Below are positions 53,995 through 61,964 of a stretch of 64,000 nt of DNA, in pieces. The DNA is taken from the NCBI GenBank assembly GCA_049890035.1, contig JBMHCG010000033.1:17953-81952 (forward strand). The letters are read 5' to 3'. Under the pieces are notes generated by a model. The model had not been told where the DNA came from and made no database searches. It saw nothing but the letters and a program-made list of their open reading frames with translations. A program made the translations under genes and the position numbers. Position 1 is the first letter of the stretch, and every line of letters begins with the position of its first letter. The stretch is from UBA11891 sp049890035 (lineage in GTDB: Bacteria; Bacteroidota; Bacteroidia; Flavobacteriales; Flavobacteriaceae).

Positions 53995-55829
53995 ATGAAA
54001 TTCAATTTTAATCATCTCAAAGGCGATGCAATCGGAGGATTGACAGCTGGTATAGTAGCCCTTCCACTCGCGTTAGCTTTCGGAGTCAGTTCCGGACTGG
54101 GACCTAGCGCAGGTTTGTACGGTGCCATTTTTCTCAGTTTTTTTGCTGCTGTTTTTGGTGGAACCCCTACGCAAATATCCGTACCTACTGCTCCAATGAC
54201 CGCAGTCAGTATGGTGGTGATTGCCACAATCATTGGTATGCAAGATGGCGACATGAGCAAAGCCATTCCTTTGATTTTAATCGTTTTTCTTTTAAGTGGG
54301 CTTTTTCAGATATTTTTGGAATAGTCGGTCTGGGGCGGTATATCAAATATATTCCCTATCCTGTTGTCTCCGGATTTATGACAGCAATAGGTGTTATAAT
54401 TTTAATCACTCAAATTCAACCCATGATGGGGTATTCTGTCTCTCAAGATGTGGAATATATTAACCGATTTATACCCGTCGCGGAAGCGCAATTGATGGAA
54501 AAAATTCTGGAAGAAGAATCGAAAGAAGGCATTTTGGTATTGGAAGATTTCCAAGAAACCCTCCGCCGAGCTGAGAAAATAGAGGCAACTGCCATTCATG
54601 AAGAGGCCGTTTTTCTTGCCTCCAAACAAAGTTCTGGTGTGGTTGGGACCCTCCGTATTTTACCTCGTATTTTGGATCAGCTGCTATGGATGGAGTTGTT
54701 ATTAACGCTTTTAACGGTTGGTATTATCTATGGAGTGAAACGCTTTAACAAAAGTTTTCCGGGTACCTTAATAGCCTTATTGGTTGTAACTTTAGGTGCT
54801 GTCGTAACTGGCATCCCTTACCGTCCCATTCAGCAAATACCTGAAGGTTTTCCTACATTTCAAGTAGCCATATTCAATGATTTCGATTTCTGGGAATTGG
54901 TTCCTTATTTGGCTGCTGCTTTAACACTTTCATTGCTTGGGGCCATTGATTCATTATTAACTTCTATCGTGGCAGATAATTTGACCAAAACTCGACACCG
55001 TCCCAATCAAGAATTGATTGGACAGGGAATTGGAAATAGTATCAGTGCTTTGTTTGGTGGTATTCCAGGGGCTGGAGCCACCATACGAACCGTTGTAAAT
55101 ATACAATCTGGTGGCAAAACCAAGCTGTCGGGAATGGCAGCCGCTTTGGTCTTACTTGCCATATTACTCCTTTTTGGACAGGTGGCTTCTCAAATCCCTA
55201 CAGCGGTATTAGCAGGTATTCTCATCACTGTGGGGATCGGGGTGATGGATTACAGAGGGTTGAAGTCATTGAAAAAAATTCCCCGCTCTGAGGTACTCGT
55301 AATGGTTGTTGTTTTGATATTGTCTGTTGTTTGGAATTTGGTCTATGCCGTTGGGATTGGCTTGGTGTTAGCTTCTTTGTTCTTCATGAAAAAAATGGGT
55401 GACATCACCTATCAACAATCGAAAATAGCACCTATTAAAAAAGAAAAAGCATGGGCAGACGAAAAATCGCTTACTTCAGACTTTCTTTCTAAAGTGTACA
55501 TCAAGCATATCAATGGCCCTTTATTTTTCGGATTTACAAGTGATTTTCAAAGTTTGTCACGACAGTTGCCAGAACAAGCACGTATCGTATTGATCCGATT
55601 GAGTCGTGTTCTCCTAATTGATCAATCCGGTTTGTATGCCTTGGAAGATGTTCTTATTGATCTGGTTCAACAAGGGATTACTCCCTTGTTAGTAGGTGTC
55701 AAAAAACAGCCCGAATATTTGATGCGATCAATTGGAATTATCGGAAAATTAATTCCTGAAAAACATTGCTTTGCAAGCTTTCAAAAATGTAGGCAGTGGT
55801 TACAATCCAATCTCAATAGCTTTGAGTAA
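53995..55829 (+). pseudogene. SulP family inorganic anion transporter, broken by a one-base frameshift
   Basis: Two frames together spell one SulP protein of about 611 residues. Frame 1 (53995-54324) covers the N-terminus (KGDAIGGLTAGIVALPLALAFGVSSGLGP) to ILIVFLLSGLFQIF and then stops. Frame 3 continues without a gap: GIVGLGRYIKYIPYPVVSGFMTAIGVIILI, further helices, the ATIRTVVNIQSGGKTKLSGM loop and a C-terminal STAS domain (RIVLIRLSRVLLIDQSGLYALEDVL). The break is at a run of five T (54313-54317); one extra T restores the frame. Intact, it would import sulfate, bicarbonate or a similar anion. A recent mutation or a sequencing error are both possible. Residues about 140-215 are an unusual charged insert. 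Confidence 0.85.
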
Positions 55830-55837
55830 CTAACATT

Positions 55838-55864
55838 AAGGCTAGGGAAACTCAGCCTTTTTTG
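55838..55864 (+). terminator. Probable terminator after the SulP gene
   Basis: AAGGCT (55838-55843) and AGCCTT (55854-55859) form a short stem followed by a T run, 8 bases after the SulP stop. Confidence 0.6.
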
Positions 55865-55894
55865 TATCTTATATGTAACCATAAATCAATCAAA

Positions 55895-56284
55895 ATGAGA
55901 GTATACAGTGTATTATTCATTCTGGTTTCGTTCACGGTCTTGGGGCAAGCTACCTCTGAGCCTTCTTTGGTACACACCACCGTTTCGGATTTCCCTTTTC
56001 ATGCTCCCTTGAATAATGAGTTCAAGGATGCAGCTGAGGAAATGATGGTAAAAAAATGGTCCCAGCAAATCCTGGCAATTATTATAGCAGACGAGGCTAC
56101 ACTGACTCAAAACAACCCTAAAGAAATATTTGTGTTTCAAATTAGAAATCGAGCAATGGGTAAACGTGTCCGAATTCCCATAGGAATCAAGATGAATAGG
56201 ATTCGAAAGATTAAACTGGGAGATGTTGCTGCACGAGAACAATTTATTGAAGACACGGAAGGTTGGATACGTCGGTTTATTTGA
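55895..56284 (+). CDS. Exported hypothetical protein
   Basis: A 129-residue protein with a signal peptide (MRVYSVLFILVSFTVLGQA) and a mature part of about 110 residues rich in charged residues (EEMMVKKWSQQILAIIIADEATLTQ, IRNRAMGKRVRIPIGIKMNRIRKIKLGD). No family recognised. The ATG at 55895 is chosen because it directly precedes the signal peptide. Convergent with the GIY-YIG remnant, 8 bases apart. Confidence 0.65.
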   Translation: MRVYSVLFILVSFTVLGQATSEPSLVHTTVSDFPFHAPLNNEFKDAAEEMMVKKWSQQILAIIIADEATLTQNNPKEIFVFQIRNRAMGKRVRIPIGIKMNRIRKIKLGDVAAREQFIEDTEGWIRRFI

Positions 56285-56292
56285 TCCACAAT

Positions 56293-56490
56293 TTATTTGT
56301 TGGGCGAAAGCTTCGTTCTTTTTCTCAAAAATTCCACATAAATGACAGTCCATGGACGATAATGCCGGGTATAGCCTTTTGTTGCTTTATAATTGTGCGA
56401 ATAAAAACGTTGTATCAAGTTGGAAGTATAGCCAATATAGATTTTATTAAATGTTTGGCTGCGAAGTATGTAGACAACAAACTCAGACAT
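56293..56490 (-). pseudogene. GIY-YIG nuclease, truncated and frameshifted remnant
   Basis: The reading frame of 65 codons starts MSEFVVYILRSQTFNKIYIGYTSNLIQRFYSHN, a clear GIY-YIG start, and continues HYRPWTVIYVEF. Family members then read F(E/K)xKxEAxxREKxLK. Here the frame instead gives LRKRTKLSPNK and stops. In the next frame, after a run of five T (plus-strand A run 56327-56331), the expected FEKKNEAF appears, followed by unrelated residues. The catalytic glutamate region is thus lost. It lies downstream of a tRNA-like core and terminator on the same strand. Confidence 0.65.
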
Positions 56491-56495
56491 GGGGC

Positions 56496-56522
56496 AAAAA
56501 AATCCCACCAATTGGGTGGGAT
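56496..56522 (-). terminator. Terminator-like hairpin next to the distal tRNA-end copy
   Basis: ATCCCACC (56502-56509) pairs with GGTGGGAT (56515-56522), followed on the minus strand by seven T. It directly follows, on the tRNA strand, a copy of the tRNA-Met 3' end at 56527-56541. Confidence 0.75.
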
Positions 56523-56526
56523 CTTT

Positions 56527-56710
56527 GTAGCGAGGGCAGGATTCATTTTCTCGCTTTGCTCTAAAATGGGCCTTAGGGGTCAGAACAAATCAAATAGATA
56601 AACTGCTACGCAGGGCCTTTTCTTTTCTTCCATTATTTTGATGCAAGCATCACAAATGGCTTTAAAAAAGAAAAGCACCCGATTGGGTGCTTTATCTATA
56701 TGCTTTGTAG
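56527..56710 (-). repeat. 184-bp direct repeat, copy A (tRNA-Met 3'-end associated)
   Basis: Identical to 57948-58131 except at 56597 (G against C) and 56614 (G against C). The low-coordinate end is a 15-base copy of the tRNA-Met 3' end (56527-56541; 19 bases shared with the tRNA locus if 56523-56526 is included). The high-coordinate end carries a terminator hairpin AAAGCACCC/GGGTGCTTT (56672-56693). It also contains an in-frame minus-strand stretch PLRPILEQSEKMNPALAT that is not part of a real gene. Confidence 0.9.
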
Positions 56711-56902
56711 ATAACTCATTAGAAATATCGAACATAAGTCTAACTCCAAGAGATTTAATTGATACTCATAGTTTGATGATTCTAATTATGAAGAGTTGAG
56801 TTAATATGATTTTGATTTCCCCTATAATTCAAAGTTGCAAATTCAATGATCATAATCTAAACTTTTTTAGATAATTAAGGTCTAAATAATTAAATAACTA
56901 AA

Positions 56903-57766
56903 ATGAAAACTATTTTAAAGTTATCCATCATTATTCTCTTGTTTTCATGTAACAAAAATGAAGCCTCACAAGAGCAGGTTAAAAATGATTGTATTGGAGA
57001 ATATACTTCAGAAGAAATACAAGAGACTATTGTATCGGCTTTTTTTGGACTTGATAATGCACTACCAAGTCTATTATTGTGTAATCAACAAGCAGGACTG
57101 ATAGATGGTATGCCAGTTAATTTTAAATTCCCACTAGATGCATCCAGTTTATCAGAAACTGATTTTGAAGTTTTAGATAGTCTAGGAAATATACATACCC
57201 CAATATGTGTTTCTATGGCTCCAGCAAATGAAAACGGAGAAAATCGAACTGTGCTTCTGTTAGGTGAATTTGGTACCGCTGTTACTAACCCACCTGTTGA
57301 AGTTAGAGTTGTAGGGGATTTATTTACAATTGATACATTTTCTGGAGAGTCAGTTTGTTCGGAAATCATAAACCTAAACGGAATCACTACTACGAATGTT
57401 ATTCCGCTTGCTGATGGACCAAGTTTATTCTTTGCACAAAGAATTAATGGTAATCTGAATGAATGTAATTCAGGTATACAAACGATTCAAGTTGCTTGGA
57501 ATGGTGGCGTTACACCGTATAATAGTAGTGATACCGAATCTGACTTATTTCAGTACTATGTTGGCTATTCTTACTGTTCTGGAGTTTTAATACAACATGA
57601 GCCTATTTCAATAGCAGATATAAATGACAATGATAACTTTCACCAACTATGTTTTTCTACAAGTGATGAAATTGTTAAAATTTCAATGATGTCTAACGCG
57701 GTTGAAGACCCAAACCACGACCCAAGTTTATACAGCGAAATTGACGTTAGTTCTTGCATTCCTTAG
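56903..57766 (+). CDS. AT-rich hypothetical lipoprotein between two direct repeats
   Basis: A 287-residue lipoprotein (MKTILKLSIIILLFSCNKNEA, lipobox cysteine in FSCN). The mature part is acidic, with at least seven further cysteines (DCIG, LLCNQQ, PICVS, VCSEI, NECNSG, YCSG, LCFS, SCIP), unusual for the neighbourhood, and may form disulfides. No family is recognised. The gene and its flanks are visibly more AT-rich than surrounding genes. It is bounded by the two copies of the 184-bp repeat and lies against the direction of the tRNA, so it looks like cargo of a tRNA-targeted insertion. Confidence 0.75.
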   Translation: MKTILKLSIIILLFSCNKNEASQEQVKNDCIGEYTSEEIQETIVSAFFGLDNALPSLLLCNQQAGLIDGMPVNFKFPLDASSLSETDFEVLDSLGNIHTPICVSMAPANENGENRTVLLLGEFGTAVTNPPVEVRVVGDLFTIDTFSGESVCSEIINLNGITTTNVIPLADGPSLFFAQRINGNLNECNSGIQTIQVAWNGGVTPYNSSDTESDLFQYYVGYSYCSGVLIQHEPISIADINDNDNFHQLCFSTSDEIVKISMMSNAVEDPNHDPSLYSEIDVSSCIP

Positions 57767-57910
57767 AGACATTCAATGATGATAATACACCAAATAGTCT
57801 TTCAATGTTTATGGTTTAGACCCAAATGACTGATTTTATCGAACCTCAAATTTGAACCCTATATTTAGGTTAATCCATTCATTTACAGGAGGTAAAGATG
57901 ATTCCAATAG

Positions 57911-57940
57911 AAAACGGACTAGTAAAAATACTAGTCCGTC
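57911..57940 (-). terminator. Terminator-like hairpin next to the middle tRNA-end copy
   Basis: A perfect 11-base stem (ACGGACTAGTA at 57914-57924, TACTAGTCCGT at 57929-57939) with an AAAA loop. On the minus strand it follows the tRNA-end core at 57948-57962 and is followed by TTTTC. Confidence 0.65.
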
Positions 57941-57947
57941 TTGTGTA

Positions 57948-58128
57948 GTAGCGAGGGCAGGATTCATTTTCTCGCTTTGCTCTAAAATGGGCCTTAGGGG
58001 TCAGAACAAATCAAATACATAAACTGCTACGCAGCGCCTTTTCTTTTCTTCCATTATTTTGATGCAAGCATCACAAATGGCTTTAAAAAAGAAAAGCACC
58101 CGATTGGGTGCTTTATCTATATGCTTTG

Positions 58129-58131
<3 letters not shown>
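57948..58131 (-). repeat. 184-bp direct repeat, copy B (adjacent to tRNA-Met)
   Basis: Second copy of the unit at 56527-56710 (182 of 184 bases identical). It begins with the 15-base tRNA 3'-end core (57948-57962) and runs into the real tRNA gene at its other end. It holds the terminator that serves the tRNA. Confidence 0.9.
58089..58114 (-). terminator. Terminator of the tRNA-Met gene
   Basis: AAAGCACCC (58093-58101) pairs with GGGTGCTTT (58106-58114); on the minus strand the stem is followed by TTCTTTTTT. It starts 15 bases after the tRNA 3' end. Confidence 0.85.
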
Positions 58132-58201
<70 letters not shown>

Positions 58202-58211
58202 ATTTGAATAG

Positions 58212-58243
58212 CAAATATAACTACAAAAATCACGCCAAACAAA
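58212..58243 (-). promoter_or_regulatory. Promoter of the tRNA-Met gene
   Basis: On the minus strand TTTG (58240-58243) is followed 20 bases later by TATATTTG (58212-58219), an exact TAnnTTTG box 10 bases before the tRNA 5' end. It is the best promoter match in the window. It reaches the first base of the divergent era gene. Confidence 0.62.
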
Positions 58244-59166
58244 TGATTCCGAAAGAAGTCCCTTATCTTTACCCCGTGGATCAACCCAAACACAAAGCAG
58301 GTTTTATTTCTATCATTGGCAATCCCAACGTGGGTAAATCGACCCTTATCAATGCGTTGATGGGTTTGGATTTGTCAATCATTACCCACAAAGCCCAAAC
58401 CACACGCCATCGTATTTTGGGCCTCGTCAATGGAGATCACTATCAGTTGGTCTTATCTGATACACCAGGGATTATCAAACCGGCGTATGAAATGCAAACA
58501 GCCATGATGGATTTTGTCAAAGAATCTCTCGAAGATGCTGATGTATTATTGTATGTCGCAGCCATAGGGGAAACCAAAATCAAAGACCCGAAATTGTTTG
58601 AACGTATTACCAAAACCCCAATACCTCTTTTGGTTTTACTCAATAAAATGGATTTGAGTCACCAGGAAGAATTGGAAACGGCCGTGGCCCATTGGCAAGA
58701 CATGCTGCCCCAAGCCAAAGTCTATCCCATCTCTGCTCTGACAAAGTTTTACGTCCCCGAATTACTAGAAAAACTGATTGACCTTGTTCCTGAAAGCCCA
58801 GCCTACTTCCCCAAAGACCAAATGACAGACAAACCGGAACGTTTTTTTGTGAATGAAGCCATTCGCGAAGCCATTCTAAATACCTATTCGAAAGAAATCC
58901 CCTATGCGGTAGAGGTGATCACTGAGAGCTTTGTGGAAGAAGACAGTATCATTCGTATCCGTTCCGTAATTTTAGTAGAACGCCAAACCCAAAAGGGAAT
59001 CCTTATCGGTCACAAAGGCAAAAAATTAAAAGAGGTAGGTTCCAGTGCCCGTCAGTCTTTGGAACGTTTTTTTGGAAAAAAAATCTATGTTGAGCTTTTT
59101 GTCAAAGTAGCCAAAAATTGGCGGTCCAATCAACAGCAATTAAAGCGGTTCGGTTATCATAACTAA
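58243..59166 (+). CDS. era: GTPase Era
   Basis: A 307-residue ribosome-assembly GTPase. G1 is IGNPNVGKSTLIN, G3 is LSDTPGI, G4 is LNKMD, and the KH RNA-binding domain at the C-terminus reads GILIGHKGKKLKEVGSSARQSLERFFGKKIYVELFVKV. It helps mature 16S rRNA and the 30S subunit. The frame is open through the tRNA gene to 58159, but the ATG at 58243 gives the family start and avoids the tRNA. Confidence 0.96.
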   Translation: MIPKEVPYLYPVDQPKHKAGFISIIGNPNVGKSTLINALMGLDLSIITHKAQTTRHRILGLVNGDHYQLVLSDTPGIIKPAYEMQTAMMDFVKESLEDADVLLYVAAIGETKIKDPKLFERITKTPIPLLVLLNKMDLSHQEELETAVAHWQDMLPQAKVYPISALTKFYVPELLEKLIDLVPESPAYFPKDQMTDKPERFFVNEAIREAILNTYSKEIPYAVEVITESFVEEDSIIRIRSVILVERQTQKGILIGHKGKKLKEVGSSARQSLERFFGKKIYVELFVKVAKNWRSNQQQLKRFGYHN

Positions 59167-59197
59167 ATCAGTACTGAGTAGAGTCACTGGGAAAGCT

Positions 59198-59205
59198 TAC
59201 TTTTG
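59198..59205 (+). promoter_or_regulatory. -7 promoter element for der
   Basis: TACTTTTG, a full TAnnTTTG match 18 bases before the chosen der start at 59224. This also argues against the upstream in-frame start at 59203, which would fall inside the box. Confidence 0.45.
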
Positions 59206-59223
59206 CACCAATCAAGAACTTAC

Positions 59224-60528
59224 ATGAGTAATATAGTAGCCATAGTCGGTCGTCCGAATGTTGGGAAGTCCACTTTTTTTAATCGGATGATTCAAAAACG
59301 TGAAGCCATAGTAGATGCCGTTAGTGGGGTGACAAGAGACCGACACTATGGCAAGTCTGATTGGAACGGTTCAGAATTTACTTTGATCGACACAGGTGGC
59401 TATGTCGAAGGCAGCGACGATATCTTCCAGCAAGAAATAGATCGGCAAGTAAACCTTGCCATTGAAGAAGCCGATGCCATCCTGTTTATGGTTGATGTTG
59501 AAACAGGGATCACAGCCATGGACGAAGCCGTGGCACAGCTGTTGCGCAAAACTTCCAAACCAGTATTTATTATTGCCAATAAAGCCGATAATGGGAAACG
59601 AACGGATGATGCCGTTGAATTTTATGCTTTGGGGTTTGAGCGTATCTATCCCGTCTCAAGTATCAATGGCAGTGGCAGTGGAGAACTACTCGATGCCTTG
59701 GTAGCGCAACTGCCATCTGTAGAAGAATCCGAAGATGACGGCTTGCCACGTTTTGCTGTAGTAGGGCGACCCAATGCAGGAAAATCTTCTATTATCAATG
59801 CTTTGGTAGGAGAAGAACGGTATATCGTAACTGATATTGCCGGTACTACTCGCGACAGTATCGATACCCGCTACAATCGCTTTGGGTTTGATTTTAATTT
59901 AGTCGATACCGCAGGCATCCGAAGAAAAGCAAAAGTCAAAGAAGATATTGAGTTTTACTCCGTAATGCGTTCCATACGAGCCATAGAAAATAGTGATGTC
60001 TGTCTTTTGGTTGTTGATGCCAACAGGGGATTTGATGGGCAAGTCCAAAATATTTTTTGGTTGGCCCACCGCAATCAAAAAGGGGTTGTGATTTTGGTCA
60101 ACAAATGGGACTTGGTTGAAAAAGACACTATGGCAACCAAAGTTTTTGAAGCTGAAATCCGAAAGCAAATCGCACCTTTTACAGATGTGCCCATCGTTTT
60201 TGTCTCGGCCCTTACCAAACAACGGATTTACAAAGCACTTGAAACAGCAGTGGCCGTGTTCAAAAACAGAAGTCGTAAAATTCCCACGCGGAAGTTTAAC
60301 GACCTGATGTTGCCTATCATAGAACGGACACCACCCCCCTCTCTTAAAGGGAAGTACGTGAAAATAAAATTCTGCACCCAACTACCAACACCCTTTCCTT
60401 CTTTCGCATTCTTTTGCAATTTACCCCAGTATGTAAAAGACCCGTATCGCCGTTTTTTAGAAAATCAATTGCGTGAAAACTTCGATTTTAGTGGGGTGCC
60501 AATGAAGATATTTTTCAGGAAAAAATAA
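59224..60528 (+). CDS. der: GTPase Der (EngA)
   Basis: A 434-residue protein with two tandem GTPase domains and a C-terminal KH-like domain. Domain 1: MSNIVAIVGRPNVGKSTFFNRM, DTGGY, IANKAD. Domain 2: FAVVGRPNAGKSSIINALVG, DTAGIRRKAKV, LVNKWDLVEKD. It assists 50S subunit assembly. The ATG at 59224 directly precedes the first G1 motif as in other Der proteins. Confidence 0.97.
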   Translation: MSNIVAIVGRPNVGKSTFFNRMIQKREAIVDAVSGVTRDRHYGKSDWNGSEFTLIDTGGYVEGSDDIFQQEIDRQVNLAIEEADAILFMVDVETGITAMDEAVAQLLRKTSKPVFIIANKADNGKRTDDAVEFYALGFERIYPVSSINGSGSGELLDALVAQLPSVEESEDDGLPRFAVVGRPNAGKSSIINALVGEERYIVTDIAGTTRDSIDTRYNRFGFDFNLVDTAGIRRKAKVKEDIEFYSVMRSIRAIENSDVCLLVVDANRGFDGQVQNIFWLAHRNQKGVVILVNKWDLVEKDTMATKVFEAEIRKQIAPFTDVPIVFVSALTKQRIYKALETAVAVFKNRSRKIPTRKFNDLMLPIIERTPPPSLKGKYVKIKFCTQLPTPFPSFAFFCNLPQYVKDPYRRFLENQLRENFDFSGVPMKIFFRKK

Positions 60529-60530
60529 GG

Positions 60531-60857
60531 TTATAGTTGGTCTCTAAAGCGTTCCAATTCACCCTTTATTTTTTGCAGTTTTTCTATCAAGACTATTTTA
60601 GGGTCGTCTTGTGAATGGGACTTCAATTGTTTTTTTGCACCATCAATGGTAAGTCCTTTTTCTTTGACCAAATGAAAAACCAATTGAATGTTTTTGACAT
60701 CTTCGGGGGTGTATTTGCGGACACCACTATCCTTTTTTTTGGGTTGGATCGAATCAAATTCTTTTTCCCAAAAACGCAGTAAGGAAGTGTTGACGCCGAA
60801 GGCTTTGGCTACTTCACCGATAGAATAATAGCTTTTTTCAGGGAGATCCAAATGCAT
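60531..60857 (-). CDS. MerR-family transcriptional regulator
   Basis: A 108-residue regulator. The N-terminal winged helix-turn-helix reads KSYYSIGEVAKAFGVNTSLLRFWEKEFDSIQPKKKDSGVRKYTPEDVKNIQLVFHLVKEKGLTIDGAKKQL, followed by a short coiled coil. There is no cysteine-bearing metal-sensing tail, so the effector is unknown. Its ATG overlaps the M23 peptidase stop by one base, so the two are coupled. Confidence 0.9.
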   Translation of the reverse strand: MHLDLPEKSYYSIGEVAKAFGVNTSLLRFWEKEFDSIQPKKKDSGVRKYTPEDVKNIQLVFHLVKEKGLTIDGAKKQLKSHSQDDPKIVLIEKLQKIKGELERFRDQL

Positions 60858-61834
60858 TAGTCAAGGGATTGGTTCTCTTGCGAAGCTTGGTTGACTAGTT
60901 TATCGAATTCCGCAGCAGAAAGCTGCCCGTAATAAAAATTCAAGGGGTTTATTTTTTTTCCCTCTTTAAAAATCTCATAATGCAAATGGGGCCCTACGGA
61001 GCGACCCGTACTCCCAACATATCCGATCAAATCACCACGCTTGACAAATTGACCACGTTTGACATTATATTTGCTCAAATGCGCATACAGGCTGACATAG
61101 CCAAAACCATGATCGATCCGTATATGTCTTCCATAGCCCGATGAACGGTTGTCAGCTCTTTTAACAATGCCATTACCCGAAGCATAGACCGGCGTACCTC
61201 GTGAAGCGGTAAAATCCATGCCATAGTGAAACTTTCGTTTTTTGGTAAATGGATCGGTACGATAGCCATAGCCAGAAGCCATTCGGATCAGGTCTTCGTT
61301 TCGCACAGGCTGGATAGAGGGAATGGCTTCAAGTAATGCTTCTTTGTCTTTGGCCAGTTCTTCAATCTCGGCCAAAGACTGTGATTGCACAACAATTTGC
61401 TTGGTCAATACATCAATTCGTTTGGTTGTATTAATAATGAGTTCGGAATTGTCAAATCCTTCTAGGTTACTGTATCGATTGACCCCCCCAAAACCAACGC
61501 GGCGTTGTTCTTCCGGGATGGGGCTGGCTTCAAAATAAACCCGGTACAGGTTGTTGTCTCGATCTTCTACGTTTTCTAATACTGACTCAATTTGACCCAG
61601 ACGGCGACTCAAAATGTCATATTGCAATTTATAATTTTTCAGTTCCCGTGCTTGGATAATCTCTGTTGGGGTGTTGAGCCAGGATGTATTGAGCAGTACA
61701 AACAATAAAACAGCACCAAAAATGGCAGCAGACATCAAGAATAACAAGAAATTAGATATTCGTAACGGGGTTGAGTTTTTAATCGGTTGATACGAAAGTG
61801 TCTTCGGATCGTAATGATATTTAACTTTCGGCAT
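60857..61834 (-). CDS. M23 family (LytM-type) peptidoglycan endopeptidase
   Basis: A 325-residue bitopic protein: cytoplasmic N-terminus, one membrane helix (about residues 28-48), a coiled-coil stretch and an M23 domain. The metal-site motifs are present as FHYGMDFTASRGTPVYA (HxxxD) and GPHLHYEIFKEGKKINP (HxH), so it should be an active endopeptidase or at least fold as one. It acts on cell-wall peptides in the periplasm. Promoter box at 61864-61871. The order MerR-M23-alaS is commonly conserved in Flavobacteriaceae. Confidence 0.93.
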   Translation of the reverse strand: MPKVKYHYDPKTLSYQPIKNSTPLRISNFLLFLMSAAIFGAVLLFVLLNTSWLNTPTEIIQARELKNYKLQYDILSRRLGQIESVLENVEDRDNNLYRVYFEASPIPEEQRRVGFGGVNRYSNLEGFDNSELIINTTKRIDVLTKQIVVQSQSLAEIEELAKDKEALLEAIPSIQPVRNEDLIRMASGYGYRTDPFTKKRKFHYGMDFTASRGTPVYASGNGIVKRADNRSSGYGRHIRIDHGFGYVSLYAHLSKYNVKRGQFVKRGDLIGYVGSTGRSVGPHLHYEIFKEGKKINPLNFYYGQLSAAEFDKLVNQASQENQSLD

Positions 61835-61863
61835 ACGTTTTATTTTCCCACACTAGATGGCCA

Positions 61864-61871
61864 CAAAGATA
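61864..61871 (-). promoter_or_regulatory. -7 promoter element for the M23-merR pair
   Basis: TATCTTTG on the minus strand, a full TAnnTTTG match 29 bases upstream of the M23 ATG. Confidence 0.42.
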
Positions 61872-61930
61872 TAAAAAAAATCACCTTTAATTTGAAAATC
61901 AAGTGGGTAGGCTTTTCAGTGGATAACCGT

Positions 61931-61938
61931 TACCTTTG
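61931..61938 (+). promoter_or_regulatory. -7 promoter element for alaS
   Basis: TACCTTTG, a full TAnnTTTG match 26 bases before the alaS ATG; the -33 region is weak. Confidence 0.45.
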
Positions 61939-61964
61939 CAGCACGTAAATAAAAATCACCATAG

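Noticed and set aside
54310..54324. Programmed -1 frameshift in the SulP gene
   Set aside because: The zero-frame codons TTT TTG are preceded by A, so the site is not a good X XXY YYZ heptamer, and no downstream stem-loop is obvious. SulP genes are not known for this.
57990..58060. Minus-strand mini-gene (starting MEEKKRRCVAVYVFDLF) in the 184-bp repeat
   Set aside because: It has 17 codons, ends inside the repeat and shows no promoter of its own; it lies downstream of the tRNA terminator.
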